Shown: piece after piece, positions 1 through 9,722 of the stretch | How the letters are laid out: every line of letters begins with the position of its first letter | Numbering within the stretch: position 1 is the first letter of the stretch | Source of the DNA: Candidatus Methylacidiphilum fumarolicum | Lineage (GTDB): Bacteria; Verrucomicrobiota; Verrucomicrobiia; Methylacidiphilales; Methylacidiphilaceae | Reading direction: 5' to 3' | NCBI RefSeq assembly: GCF_949774925.1 | Contig: NZ_OX458932.1 | Coordinates: 1,550,001-1,614,000, forward strand | DNA: 64,000 nt | The notes under the pieces: generated by a model | Databases searched by the model: none | What the model saw: the letters and a program-made list of their open reading frames with translations, nothing else | What the model was told of the DNA's origin: nothing | Position numbers and translations under genes: made by a program

Positions 1-1
1 C

Positions 2-1006
2 TGTTTTCAAGGATGTACAATTAAAGCAAAATGGAATGTTCTCTATGAGGCTATTCCCAAAGCAGAGCAAACAGGTAATTTAGATTTGAGGCCACAATGC
101 CAAGCAATTCGTATTGAAACAGATTCTAGGAAAAAAGCAAGCAGCGTCATTTATGCAGACAGCCAAGGAAAGCTTCATCAACTTAAAGCAAAAGTGATCT
201 GTGTTGCCTGCAACAGTATTGAAACAGCCAGGCTATTATTAAATTCAGAATCTTCTAAATTTCCTCATGGATTAGCTAACGGCAGTGGAATGGTTGGGAA
301 AAATTATATGCGCCACTTAACTGCTTCTTCATATGCTCTATTTCCCAAACCCGTACACGCCTATAAGGGGATAACCATGATGGGACTTATAGACAATTTT
401 GCCCAAAATGAGCCAAAGAGAGGCTTTGTGGGTGGATTTCATCTAGAAACAATTATGCTCGGACCAGCCTTTTTATCGATTTTTCTTAGGCCTGGTCCAA
501 ATACTTCTACTCCTCAAGCAAGAGCCTTATGGGGTGAATCACTTAAGAACTTGATGGAGAACTACACCCATATTGCTGGCATGTGGATTGTTGGAGAAGA
601 TCTTCCTCAACTGACCAACGGAGTTAGTTTACACAAAGAAAAAAAAGATCGATTCGGAATGCCTATTCCTGTCATTACATTTAATGATCATCCTAATGAT
701 AAACGGATGCGCGAATATGCCTGGAAAAGGGCAAGAGAAATTTATGAGGCTGCAGGTGCAATAGAAGTCTATGATACTCCCCCTTATCCAGCGACTCATA
801 ACTTAGGAACTTGCCGTATGGGAAATAATCCTGAAACCTCCGTGACAAATTCTTATGGTCAATGCCATGAAGTAAAAAATCTTTTCATATCTGACGGAAG
901 CCTATTTCCTACAGGAGCTTGTGAAAACCCCACGTTGACTATATCCGCTTTGGCAATTCGACAAGCCGAATACATTATAAGGGAAATGAAAGCATTAAGA
1001 CTTTGA
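2..1006 (+). CDS. GMC-family oxidoreductase, C-terminal part (5' end outside window)
   Basis: A flavin-dependent GMC oxidoreductase that would oxidise an alcohol, sugar or polyol. The frame is open to the left edge, and residues before the first possible internal start (TTG at 86) still read as GMC sequence, so the gene begins outside the window. The C-terminal half carries the family's hallmark region, with HNLGTCRMG near 800-826 (active-site His side) and the FAD-contacting ending ENPTLTISALAIRQAEYI. It lies 31 bp upstream of glcD on the same strand, so it is probably cotranscribed with glcD and glcF. The true substrate cannot be read from the sequence. Confidence 0.85.
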   Translation, partial: CFQGCTIKAKWNVLYEAIPKAEQTGNLDLRPQCQAIRIETDSRKKASSVIYADSQGKLHQLKAKVICVACNSIETARLLLNSESSKFPHGLANGSGMVGKNYMRHLTASSYALFPKPVHAYKGITMMGLIDNFAQNEPKRGFVGGFHLETIMLGPAFLSIFLRPGPNTSTPQARALWGESLKNLMENYTHIAGMWIVGEDLPQLTNGVSLHKEKKDRFGMPIPVITFNDHPNDKRMREYAWKRAREIYEAAGAIEVYDTPPYPATHNLGTCRMGNNPETSVTNSYGQCHEVKNLFISDGSLFPTGACENPTLTISALAIRQAEYIIREMKALRL

Positions 1007-1037
1007 GAATTGCTCGATGAGCTTTTTATTGTGATTT

Positions 1038-2429
1038 ATGGCTAGTCTAAACTTTTCCAACGAAGCTCTAAAGAGTTTGATCGATCATTTTCCTGAAAGC
1101 TCCCTTTTAATTTCCAAAGAAGATCTTATCCCTTATAGCTTCGATGCTACAGCTACTTTTTATCATGCTCCGCTGGCTGTCTTATTCCCTTCTTCTATTG
1201 AAGATATTCTCTGGGTCCTGCAATGGGCCAAATCAAACCACGCTTGCATTCTTCCTCGAGGATCTGGAACAAGCTTAAGTGGTGCCGCTGTGCCTCAAAA
1301 GAACTCCATAGTTCTTTCTATGACCAAATGGAATAAAATTTTAGAAGCAGATCCTTATAACTTGACCCTCTTGGTCGAACCTGGCATTACCACCCAAGCT
1401 GTACAAGAGGAAGCCGCTAAGTTTTCTCTTTTTTATCCGCCCGATCCTGGCTCCTATAAAATTTCGACCATAGGTGGCAATGTGGGACATAATTCTGGAG
1501 GGATTCGAGGATTAAAATATGGCGTAACAAGAAATTACGTCTTAGGAATGGAGGTCGTATTGCCAAATGGCCAGGTGATATGGTTAGGGAACAAATGCGT
1601 AAAAGACTCCGCAGGCTATTCACTAAAGGATCTTTTTATAGGCTCGGAAGGTACGCTTGGTATTGTTACTAAAGTATTGCTTCGACTTATTCCAAAACCA
1701 CAAGAAAGGCAGGTTATACTAGCTTCTTTCCCCACCCTTGAAGTAGCATCAGAAGCTACATCAGCAATCATAAAAGCAGCCTTAATCCCTAGTGCTCTAG
1801 AGTTTCTTGATCAAAAGACAATTGAGTGTATCGAATCCTATTCACCAGCAGGTTTTCCCAAAGAAAGCCAAGCCGTATTGCTCATTGAATCGGATGGCCA
1901 CCCTCAAGCGGTCCGGGATGAAATCACTCGGATCAGTCAAGTCCTTAAACAATATGGTCCATTGGAAATTAGAATCGCTGAAAATCCTAAGCAACAAGAA
2001 CAATTGTGGAGTGCAAGAAAAGTTGCTTTCTCAGCTCTTGCAAGAAAAGCACCTACGGTGCTTTTAGAAGATGTTACTGTTCCAAGAAGTTCACTTGCTC
2101 AAATGATCCGTAAAATTCAACAAATCTCAAAAGCATATGCAGTCGAAATTGCGGTCTATGCACATATGGGAGATGGAAATCTGCACCCAGTTTTTTTAGG
2201 AGATGAAAAAAATAAGGATTTAATGGAGAGAGTCTTTAGGGCAATGAAAGAAATTTTCCTTTATGCCATAAAACTTGGAGGAACAATTACAGGAGAACAT
2301 GGGGTTGGCCTAGCTAAAAAAGAATTTCTAGCTTATCAGTATAAAAGCGAAGAATTTCAATTGCTTAAAAACATAAAAAAAATCCTCGATCCAGAGAATC
2401 TTTTGAACCCTGGGAAAATCTTTGACTGA
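1038..2429 (+). CDS. glcD: FAD-linked 2-hydroxyacid dehydrogenase, glycolate oxidase subunit GlcD-like
   Basis: Catalytic flavoprotein that oxidises glycolate, D-lactate or a related 2-hydroxyacid. At 463 residues it has the usual family length. The N-terminal FAD-binding (PCMH) domain shows PRGSGTSLSGAA at residues 73-84 and a GGNVGHNSGG nucleotide-contact loop. The C-terminal FAD-oxidase domain has HMGDGNLHP near residue 375 and GEHGVGLAK near residue 419, typical metal/substrate positions of this family. It ends with the conserved DPENLLNPGKIF. The glcF stop-to-start gap is only 12 bp. No separate glcE is present, so GlcD-GlcF may act as a two-subunit enzyme or as a D-lactate dehydrogenase. 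Confidence 0.88.
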   Translation: MASLNFSNEALKSLIDHFPESSLLISKEDLIPYSFDATATFYHAPLAVLFPSSIEDILWVLQWAKSNHACILPRGSGTSLSGAAVPQKNSIVLSMTKWNKILEADPYNLTLLVEPGITTQAVQEEAAKFSLFYPPDPGSYKISTIGGNVGHNSGGIRGLKYGVTRNYVLGMEVVLPNGQVIWLGNKCVKDSAGYSLKDLFIGSEGTLGIVTKVLLRLIPKPQERQVILASFPTLEVASEATSAIIKAALIPSALEFLDQKTIECIESYSPAGFPKESQAVLLIESDGHPQAVRDEITRISQVLKQYGPLEIRIAENPKQQEQLWSARKVAFSALARKAPTVLLEDVTVPRSSLAQMIRKIQQISKAYAVEIAVYAHMGDGNLHPVFLGDEKNKDLMERVFRAMKEIFLYAIKLGGTITGEHGVGLAKKEFLAYQYKSEEFQLLKNIKKILDPENLLNPGKIFD

Positions 2430-2441
2430 TTCAATAAAATA

Positions 2442-3809
2442 ATGAACCTGTTCAATTCCAAAAACTCGCTTCAATTAATGGATCCTGCGGTTATTCAAAA
2501 ATGCATTCATTGTGGGATGTGTCTTCCTAGTTGTCCTACCTACCAAGAAACTAAAATAGAACGCAACAGTCCTAGGGGTAGAATTTCCCTCATGAGAGCC
2601 ATTGCCGAAAAAAGAATGGATCTAACAGCTTCCTTTGCCCATGAGCTGTATTTTTGTCTCGGCTGTCTAGCTTGCCAAACAGCCTGTCCAGTCGGCGTTG
2701 ATTACAAGACTTTATTTGAAGCTTCCAGACAAGACATTGAAAAGTCGAAAATCTTAAATAACCCCTTACGGCTACTCGCAAGGACTTTCCTTATTAAATA
2801 TCTCTTTCTTTCACCCCGCAGATTGAGAACCTTTGGCAGACTGCTGCGAATTTATCAAAGAATGGGATTGGATAGATTCTTTAAAAGCCTTCCTTTTCTT
2901 CCAGCTAAGCTAAAAGATCTGCTTGCTCAGATTCCTTCTATTGCTCCTCACTTTTCCTTTGAAATCATCCCTCCTAGAGAACTCCCAATCAATAGTCCTA
3001 CTCGATGGAAAGTAGGGCTTTTGACTGGTTGCGTACAAGACCTTGTATTTTCTAAAATTAACAGAGATACCGCTGATGTCCTTCTGTATAATGGATGTGA
3101 AGTTATATGTCCTCCTGAGCAAGGTTGTTGTGGTTCTCTCCATGCACACAACGGAGAGATGGAAACAGCAGAACGGCTTGCTAAAAAACTCCTAGCCGTT
3201 TTTCCTATAGAAGAATTGGATGCAATTATAACGAATTCTGCTGGTTGTGGATCTCATCTCAAACATTTCTCAGATCTCTTTCCGCCTGGAACTTTCTGGA
3301 GACAAAAGGCTGAAGTATGGGATAAAAAAGTCTATGATATCCATGAATGGCTAATAAAGATAGGATTTTCTCCTCCTCATGCATTTGCCTCTACCAATCA
3401 ATCTCATACAGTAATTACTTATCATGATGCCTGCCATCTATGTCATGGGCAAAAGATTAAAAATGAGCCTAGAGCCATACTCCATTCTCTGCCGTGTGTT
3501 CAATTTATAGAACTTGAGGAGTCCGATCATTGTTGCGGTAGTGCGGGGATCTATAACATCTTACAACCAGAAATGGCTCATAAGCTTTTGAATAAAAAAA
3601 TTGAAAAAATAAAGAAAACAAACGCCTCAATAGTTTGCACAGCCAATCCTGGCTGCCTGCTCTTTATAGAAAAGGGATTGAAAAAACATCATTTAAACAT
3701 CCAAACCATCCATCCTATCTCCCTTCTGGCTCAATACTATAAGATGAAAGATAGAGATAGAGGATCCGTTGAAAAGAAAGAAGCCAATTTGGCCAGACTC
3801 ATTCATTAA
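2442..3809 (+). CDS. glcF: Glycolate oxidase iron-sulfur subunit GlcF-like
   Basis: Electron-transfer partner of the upstream flavoprotein, passing electrons to the membrane quinone pool. Two 4Fe-4S ferredoxin motifs are visible: CIHCGMCLPSCP (residues about 21-32) and CLGCLACQTACP (about 74-85). Two cysteine-rich CCG domains follow, with GCCGSLHAHNG and YHDACHLCHGQ, then HCCGSAGIYN near the C terminus. At 455 residues it is slightly longer than most GlcF proteins. It is the last gene of the GMC-glcD-glcF run and converges with the sigma-54 regulator on the other strand. An LldE/heterodisulfide-reductase-like role is the alternative reading. Confidence 0.88.
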   Translation: MNLFNSKNSLQLMDPAVIQKCIHCGMCLPSCPTYQETKIERNSPRGRISLMRAIAEKRMDLTASFAHELYFCLGCLACQTACPVGVDYKTLFEASRQDIEKSKILNNPLRLLARTFLIKYLFLSPRRLRTFGRLLRIYQRMGLDRFFKSLPFLPAKLKDLLAQIPSIAPHFSFEIIPPRELPINSPTRWKVGLLTGCVQDLVFSKINRDTADVLLYNGCEVICPPEQGCCGSLHAHNGEMETAERLAKKLLAVFPIEELDAIITNSAGCGSHLKHFSDLFPPGTFWRQKAEVWDKKVYDIHEWLIKIGFSPPHAFASTNQSHTVITYHDACHLCHGQKIKNEPRAILHSLPCVQFIELEESDHCCGSAGIYNILQPEMAHKLLNKKIEKIKKTNASIVCTANPGCLLFIEKGLKKHHLNIQTIHPISLLAQYYKMKDRDRGSVEKKEANLARLIH

Positions 3810-4136
3810 ATAAAGTAGAGCTTGATTATAACAAGCACAGGAGCTTTCACGAATTTTTTCGATCCTCTTCGAGTACGTCTTGATCCTCTTTTTCCTATCC
3901 GATTAGATTGGACTTCTACTTTCTTCTTTCAATGCCCACCTAGCCAAGGAATGAGAGATTGATCCTTAAAGGAGATGATAGCTTTTCGCTACAGCCAAAT
4001 CGAGCCTATTTGCAGTTTCAGATAGAGAATACCAAAGAAAGATTTTTGGATGTAGAGATTCCAAAAGGCTTAATTTAAAACAGTTAGGGCAAAGGAAAAG
4101 AGATAGACAGCCGATTTTCCAATGCCTTATTGGTTC
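3810..4136. other. Intergenic region between convergent genes
   Basis: A 327-bp stretch between the 3' ends of glcF and the sigma-54 regulator. I see no open frame with family character, no tRNA and no convincing stem with a T-run. It may hold transcription ends that I cannot identify by eye. Confidence 0.4.
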
Positions 4137-6113
4137 TTATGAATGAAACTTTTTAAGGTTTCTATAGAGAGTACTCCGATGTACACCTAATAGCTTTGCA
4201 GCTTTACTTGCATTTCCTCCCGTTTTTTCCAATGCAGAAAAAAATAGCTCTTTTTTATATTTTTTGAAATAAAGAGGCGTTGTCTCAACAGTGGAGTTCA
4301 TCTCGTTGAGGGTCTGTTTGTCTAGCAATTGTCCTTCTTCATTTTCCTTTCTTGTATTGTGCAAAATGGAAAGAAGGTCTACTGGCTTAATCATTTTGCT
4401 TTGAAGGTTTTTAGCAATTAGCCTAAAAGCAACATTTTTCAACTCCCTTACATTTCCAGGCCAGGAATAATTGTAAAGGATCGGTAAAATTTCATCCCAA
4501 TCAATAGAGGGATAAAATTTCAATTTCGCAGAGATCTGTTCAATGAAATAAATGAAGAGCAATTCTATATCCTTGCCTCTTTCACGTAACGGAGGAAGAT
4601 GAATTGGAAAAATGTTTAGCCTATAAAAAAGATCTTGTCTAAATGCACCCTGCAAGCTTAACAGATTAAGATCCTTATTGGTTGCTGCAATAACCCTAAC
4701 ATCAACAGGAATTGGACTTTTTGCACCTATAGGAAAAATTTCAAACTCTTCAAGGACTCTAAGCAGAGTCCCTTGAATTTCGAGTGGAAGTTCCCCAATT
4801 TCATCTAAGAAAATAGTACCATTATTAGCTAGAAGAAATTTCCCCTTTCTCCCTTCTTTCGAGGAACCAGTAAAAGTTCCACCTTCAAATCCAAAGAGTT
4901 CACTGACCACCAGTTCCTTTGGAATAGCAGCACAATTGATTGCTAAAAAGGTTTCTTTTGCTCTTCGACTATTTTGGTGGATAAACTTGGCAAATATTTC
5001 TTTTCCGGTACCCGTTTCGCCTAACAGGAGAACAGGCAAATCATTTTGAGCGGCAATTTTTGCTTCTTCCATTGCAGATACAAAAGCAGGGGATTTGCCA
5101 ATAATCAAATCAGGCGAATGCGAAACAGACGTTTCAGAGGAAGATTTTTGAGACTTAAACAAAAAACAAGAAAAATTCAAGGAGTCTGAACCTACGGGAG
5201 CTGAAACATAACTATTGGAAAGTTCTATTATATAACCAATAATTCTGTTTTCACGGACAATAGGCTCAATCAGAGCGGGAACAACCATCTTTCCAAGAAC
5301 AATATCTGATTCAAAAATCTGAGGCTGATCATAAGAAATTCTAGGCCTATTCCTTATGGACACAAAATCCAATTTTGTGACCTGGAACTCTGCCAGGATT
5401 TCTTTTGGACAATGTAATATTGTTCCTAGAGAATCAATCAATAAAAAGGGAAACGTACTGTATAAGCCCTTTTTTTCTACAAATTTGTTATAAAGATAAA
5501 CTCTATCTGTATAAAGAATCGCTGTCAGTTTGGTTTCTATAAGAAAGCTGTTAGTTATGGCTATACTAATTGGGATGGGCTTGTGAGCAAGATCTCCAAT
5601 CATAGTTAAAGCCATGAATAGATCCTTGGATTCAGGTTTGTGAATGATTGCAGAGGTGCACCAGATGTCATGAAGGGAAGCGCAATAATGTTCTGGACCT
5701 ATGACTGAAATAGGCTTTTTTTCTTCAATTGCTGCCCCAATGGCAGAACATCCGCAGTATTTTTCACTCCAATTAGCTCCAATAACTAACTTGTAAAAAT
5801 TCGCTTTTTCTAATAATCTTTCCGGTCCATCGACAAAGGTAACCACTCCTTCAGAATTGACAATGGCTATGAGACAATCAAAATCAAGCGCTTGCATTCG
5901 CAGCAGGGGAAATAAGGGTTGGAGAAAAGAAAAAGAATCTAACTCTAAGTTAAGTTTCTCTTCTTTTGAAGAAAGGAGAACTGGGGCATGTTTTTCTCTA
6001 TCAATGCCGTATTTTTTGCATCTTTCCCAGCTTTTTAAAATTTCATCTCTCACCCTAGGTTGTGTTGCATTTCCCAAGGTAAATCTCTCCCATTCCTGAA
6101 TGATGTCCGTCAT
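4137..6113 (-). CDS. Sigma-54-dependent AcoR-type transcriptional activator
   Basis: Bacterial enhancer-binding protein that activates sigma-54 promoters in response to a small ligand. The N terminus has the AcoR/DhaR/MimR-like signature (EILKSWERCKKYGID), followed by a GAF-type sensory region. The AAA+ domain has Walker A GETGTGKE and Walker B GTIFLDEIGELP. The C-terminal Fis-type helix-turn-helix is KTGGNASKAAKLLGVHRSTL. The sigma-54 contact loop reads GTFTGS instead of GAFTGA, which is unusual. At 658 residues the length is normal. It converges on the glcDF cluster and is a plausible regulator of it by proximity only; no -24/-12 promoter was recognised here. Confidence 0.88.
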   Translation of the reverse strand: MTDIIQEWERFTLGNATQPRVRDEILKSWERCKKYGIDREKHAPVLLSSKEEKLNLELDSFSFLQPLFPLLRMQALDFDCLIAIVNSEGVVTFVDGPERLLEKANFYKLVIGANWSEKYCGCSAIGAAIEEKKPISVIGPEHYCASLHDIWCTSAIIHKPESKDLFMALTMIGDLAHKPIPISIAITNSFLIETKLTAILYTDRVYLYNKFVEKKGLYSTFPFLLIDSLGTILHCPKEILAEFQVTKLDFVSIRNRPRISYDQPQIFESDIVLGKMVVPALIEPIVRENRIIGYIIELSNSYVSAPVGSDSLNFSCFLFKSQKSSSETSVSHSPDLIIGKSPAFVSAMEEAKIAAQNDLPVLLLGETGTGKEIFAKFIHQNSRRAKETFLAINCAAIPKELVVSELFGFEGGTFTGSSKEGRKGKFLLANNGTIFLDEIGELPLEIQGTLLRVLEEFEIFPIGAKSPIPVDVRVIAATNKDLNLLSLQGAFRQDLFYRLNIFPIHLPPLRERGKDIELLFIYFIEQISAKLKFYPSIDWDEILPILYNYSWPGNVRELKNVAFRLIAKNLQSKMIKPVDLLSILHNTRKENEEGQLLDKQTLNEMNSTVETTPLYFKKYKKELFFSALEKTGGNASKAAKLLGVHRSTLYRNLKKFHS

Positions 6114-6669
6114 ATGTCGTTACAAAAAACAATATTTTTCTTTTATGGATCTAATAAATAATTTAATAATAGTCAAATTTTATTTCTTCCAGTAAACAAA
6201 TATTTCCAATTGATTTTTAATAAAAACTCTTTTACTTTTAAATTCTTCTATTCTTGACTGTATCAATGCTCTTCCATTTATTTCACAAAACTTGACATTG
6301 ACTATCCTCTGCGCTCTCTCTCAACGTTCTTCAAGATCTCTATAGCAAAATAACACAATCATTCCTGTGATTCTTGATGTATTCCTCACGCTTCTTTTAT
6401 GCCAGTAGTGCCTAAATCTGTTAAAAAATAAAAACTAACAGCCATATTAGCCCAATTAACAAAAATAAGCTAAAAATGGAGAAATAAAGACCTATCCAGA
6501 CTCTTATCAACAAGAGCTTTTTTACCTTATGGATCTTCTTATAATTTTAAAGACTAAAAGAAACTACAATAACCCCAAATTGGAAAGCACGATCTCTTTT
6601 AGTAGACGCAGTCTCTAAGCTGCTTTATTGAGCTTTTTTAGTTACCTTCACCAAGACCTAAGGTCAGTA
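6114..6669. other. A+T-rich intergenic region
   Basis: This 556-bp gap lies upstream of the sigma-54 regulator and downstream of tRNA-Ala. It is strongly A+T-rich and has no credible coding frame. It should contain the promoter of the regulator, but I could not identify hexamers with confidence. Confidence 0.4.
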
Positions 6670-6745
6670 TGGTGGAGCCTAGGGGATTCGAACCCCTGAC
6701 CTCCTCAATGCCATTGAGGCGCTCTACCAACTGAGCTAAGACCCC
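6670..6745 (-). tRNA. tRNA-Ala (anticodon GGC)
   Basis: On the minus strand a full cloverleaf reads from 6745 to 6670. It has a 7-bp acceptor stem, a D arm with GAGC closing, a CCTCA/TGAGG anticodon stem around a loop with GGC at positions 34-36, and an AGGGG/CCCCT T-stem with TTCGAAT. The terminal CCA is encoded. GGC reads alanine GCC/GCU codons. Confidence 0.95.
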
Positions 6746-6833
6746 ACGTACTCAAGCAAAATAGTTTCTTTTGTAATAAAAAGAGAAAAAACAAAGAGAG
6801 TCAAGGCTATGTGCCCAAATCAACTATTTTTCT

Positions 6834-7898
6834 TTATTGGAGAGCCAATTTATTTTCTTCGAGCATTCTACTTCCTTCCCAAAGAAGGGTTTCGGTCATT
6901 TCCCATCCAATACAGGGATCTGTAATGGAAACTCCATATTTTAACTGGGATAGGTCGGCTGGAATCTTTTGATTTCCCTCATAAAGATAACTCTCTAGCA
7001 TCGCACCAATAATGTTCAGATTCCCCTTAATCCTCTGCCCCAGTATGCTATACCACACTGTCTTTTGTATATTATGTTGTTTTCCGCAGTTGGCATGACT
7101 GCAATCAATCATAAGTCTAGGAGGAAGACCAGCTTCTTTTAGCCGACGAACCGCATCTTCGATACTCTCAGGATCATAATTCGTCCGTGTTCTCCCTCCC
7201 CGAAGAATCACATGACCCCATCTATTCCCAGTTGTCCGGATTATACTAGTCATTCCCTGTTCATCAATTCCAAGAAAACTATGTGGATACATGGCAGCAC
7301 CTAGGGCATCCAAGGCAATCTGCAAAGAACCATCCGTCCCGTTCTTAAAGCCTACCGGCATCGAAAGGCCGCTTGCCATTTCTCTATGATATTGCGACTC
7401 AATGGTTCTAGCTCCAATAGCTGCCCAACAGACCAAATCAGAGATATACTGTGGTGTGGTTGAATCTAAAAATTCAGTTGCCGTGGGAATACCCATTCCA
7501 ACAATTTCTAGCAATATAGTGCGCGCAATTTTCAAGCCTTTTTCGATGTCGCAGGAACCATCCAATTCAGGATCATTAATTAATCCTTTCCATCCTACTG
7601 TGGTCCGGGGTTTTTCAAAATAAGTCCGCATAACAATAAAGAGTTCTTTTTCTACTTCTTTTCTTATTTCTTTTAGCCTTTTTGCATATTCGATTGCCCC
7701 TTTAGGATCATGGATGGAACAAGGGCCAACGACAACTAAAAAACGGTTATCTTCACCAGCTAAAATAGCTTGAATAATTTCCCGGGCTTCGATTACCGTT
7801 CGATAGGTTTTATCCGTGATTGGTAGAAGCCTTTGGAGTTCAGCAGGCGAAATCAGTCTTTCTACCTGTTTGACATGAACATTAATAATCGGAATCAT
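6834..7898 (-). CDS. aroG: 3-deoxy-7-phosphoheptulonate (DAHP) synthase, AroFGH type
   Basis: First enzyme of the shikimate pathway, condensing phosphoenolpyruvate with erythrose 4-phosphate. The 354-residue length and sequence fit the class I AroF/G/H group. Visible motifs are VVGPCSIHDP, MRTYFEKPRTTVGWKG, the GARTIESQ and PVGFKNGTDG substrate loops, and the metal-binding IDCSHANCGKQ. It begins with an N-terminal segment like that of the feedback-regulated enzymes, so inhibition by an aromatic amino acid is plausible, but which one cannot be told. It stands alone between tRNA-Ala and mutY. Confidence 0.93.
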   Translation of the reverse strand: MIPIINVHVKQVERLISPAELQRLLPITDKTYRTVIEAREIIQAILAGEDNRFLVVVGPCSIHDPKGAIEYAKRLKEIRKEVEKELFIVMRTYFEKPRTTVGWKGLINDPELDGSCDIEKGLKIARTILLEIVGMGIPTATEFLDSTTPQYISDLVCWAAIGARTIESQYHREMASGLSMPVGFKNGTDGSLQIALDALGAAMYPHSFLGIDEQGMTSIIRTTGNRWGHVILRGGRTRTNYDPESIEDAVRRLKEAGLPPRLMIDCSHANCGKQHNIQKTVWYSILGQRIKGNLNIIGAMLESYLYEGNQKIPADLSQLKYGVSITDPCIGWEMTETLLWEGSRMLEENKLALQ

Positions 7899-7948
7899 AA
7901 TAGAATTTTATATCCTATTCGGAAGCAGATCAAAAATCAACTAAAGTT

Positions 7949-9022
7949 CTAGTCAGGATGCGGAGAAAATGCTTGTTCTACCATCAATTTCATCCATATT
8001 TTCCGATGGGGAGCTGGTAGCGGTAAAAAGGAGATTTTCTCTTTTTTAATCCACTCTCCCTGCGAAAGATTAGGTTGGACGAGCTTTTCTTGCTTCCAGT
8101 CTGCTTCGCACACCTCAAGGAAAATCTTATATCTAGAGAGATAGGCAGGCAGAGAAAAAAGAATGGTTTTTTGTTCCATAGCAAAAGGATCGAAATTTGG
8201 AAATAACCACATGCCTTGGTACCTCCCTGTCTTGGAGTTTGCTTGATGTAACCAGATAGAATCTTCTTTTCTAAGAATCGCAATCTTTTCTTTTCTCACT
8301 TCGATTCTTTTTTTCGGCTTGAAAGGCAGCAGCTCGGGCTGTTCAGCTTGACAAATTTCTTTTAAAGGACAAATCATACATTTTGGAGCAAGAGGTTTGC
8401 ATACTGCTCGACCAAAATCCATTAGTGCCGAATTGAAAAGAGAAAAATCATTATCCTCTGAAAGGAGATTCATAGCTATCCTGGAAAGCTCCTTCAACGC
8501 CCCTGCTTTGTTAATCGGCTGATGAATCGATAAAAGCCTAACCAATACACGGATGCCATTAGCGTCAAGCGCCACCGTTTTTTTCCCGAAGGCAAGGCTT
8601 GCAATCGCATTGGCCGTATAGAGCCCTATACCAGGCAATTTTAAAAGCTCTGTAGGTTCCGATGGCAATATTCCCTTTTTTTCAAAGAAAACAATTGCTG
8701 CTATCTTATGGAGATTTCTTGCCCTTGCATAATATCCCAACCCTTCCCATGCCTTTAGAACCTCTCCTTCAGAAGCATTGGCAAGCTTTTCCCAATCTCC
8801 AAATCTTTCCATCCATTTTAAATAGTAAGCAATAACAGTCTTTGCTTGAGTTTGTTGCAACATAAATTCGGAAACGACGATAGCATAAGGATCTTTGGCT
8901 TGCCGCCATGGATAAGAATAAGCATTCGCTTCATACCATTCAAAAAGTCTCCTTGGAAAACTTTCTCTGAATTTTGCATCGATTCTTTCTAGCCAAAAAG
9001 CTATATTATTACCATTTTCCAT
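7949..9022 (-). CDS. mutY: A/G-specific adenine DNA glycosylase MutY (intact copy)
   Basis: Removes adenine mispaired with 8-oxoguanine. The N-terminal HhH-GPD domain has SEFMLQQTQ with the catalytic Glu, and the LPGIGLYTANAIASLAFG hairpin followed by VALDANG with the catalytic Asp. The 4Fe-4S loop is C-x6-C-x2-C-x5-C (CKPLAPKCMICPLKEIC). The C-terminal third is the NUDIX-like 8-oxoG recognition domain. I chose the ATG at 9022 because a GAAGAAGGAG Shine-Dalgarno lies just upstream; a GTG at 9046 would add 8 residues. The ATG overlaps the rnhC ATG on the other strand in one CATG. The N-terminal two thirds are duplicated at 17.4-18.1 kb. Confidence 0.92.
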   Translation of the reverse strand: MENGNNIAFWLERIDAKFRESFPRRLFEWYEANAYSYPWRQAKDPYAIVVSEFMLQQTQAKTVIAYYLKWMERFGDWEKLANASEGEVLKAWEGLGYYARARNLHKIAAIVFFEKKGILPSEPTELLKLPGIGLYTANAIASLAFGKKTVALDANGIRVLVRLLSIHQPINKAGALKELSRIAMNLLSEDNDFSLFNSALMDFGRAVCKPLAPKCMICPLKEICQAEQPELLPFKPKKRIEVRKEKIAILRKEDSIWLHQANSKTGRYQGMWLFPNFDPFAMEQKTILFSLPAYLSRYKIFLEVCEADWKQEKLVQPNLSQGEWIKKEKISFLPLPAPHRKIWMKLMVEQAFSPHPD

Positions 9023-9685
9023 GACTCCTTCTTCTTTTACATTCACTCTGAGCGATAAACAAATTGAAAAACTTAAAGCATTCTTAGATCAAAAAGGCTT
9101 TGAGTTCTCCACTATTGATCATGGGCTATTTAGAGCCAAATCAAAAGGGGTAGTGGTACAGGTCTATAAATCGGGTAAGGTGCTCGTACAGGGTAAAGAA
9201 GCCCTGGAATTTTCCCGCAACGTGATAGAACCTGAAATTCTCCAACAAGCTGCTATTGGCTATGAGTTCCTGACCCATCCCGAATATTTCGAAGCGCATG
9301 TCGGAATTGATGAATGCGGCAAAGGAGATCTGTTTGGACCTCTGGTAATTGCCGCTGTTTTTGTTGACCCACAATCCGCAAAGGACTTCACCGAAATGGG
9401 GATCAAAGACAGCAAACGGATCTCAAGCATAAGACGGTTAAACCAACTTGCCTCAGCAATAAAGAAAAAAACCAAGTACGCCCTCTTATCGCTTCCCCCT
9501 TTACGATATAATGAACTGTACGAAAAAAAATTCAAAAATCTCAATTTGCTTTTGGCTTGGGCACATGCTTGGGTTTATAAAAAACCCTCCTTGGAACTCA
9601 ACGATGCCCCAAGGGTACTCTGTGATAGGTTTGCTCAACCGTGGGTCCTTCAACAATCTTTTAAAAGGATCGGAGCGGATCAATT
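8332..9685. repeat. 1,354-bp direct repeat, left copy (mutY 5' part / rnhC 5' part)
   Basis: This segment recurs at 17379-18732 in the same orientation. The offset is constant at 9,047 bp, and I saw only two substitutions (8664 versus 17711 and 9586 versus 18633). It begins inside the mutY coding region and ends inside rnhC. Outside these limits the two loci share nothing. The pair brackets a 7.7-kb island. Confidence 0.95.
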
Positions 9686-9722
9686 TAATCCTTGGCAATT
9701 CCCAGCATCATTGGTTGGCTAG
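9021..9722 (+). pseudogene. rnhC: Ribonuclease HIII, 3'-truncated copy
   Basis: Identical to the intact rnhC at 18.07 kb up to position 9685. There the sequence switches to transposon-derived DNA, giving an aberrant tail that stops at 9722 (233 instead of 305 residues). The N-terminal TBP-like domain and the first catalytic acidic residues (GIDECGKGDLFG, GIKDSKRIS) remain. The C-terminal segment with ESDPAVAAASILAR, which supplies the last catalytic Asp, is missing. The product should be inactive. The junction coincides exactly with the end of the 1,354-bp repeat. Confidence 0.88.

Noticed and set aside
6114-6669. TTGACA near 6292 as a promoter
   Set aside because: No -10 hexamer lies at a suitable distance on the plus strand and no gene starts there in that direction.
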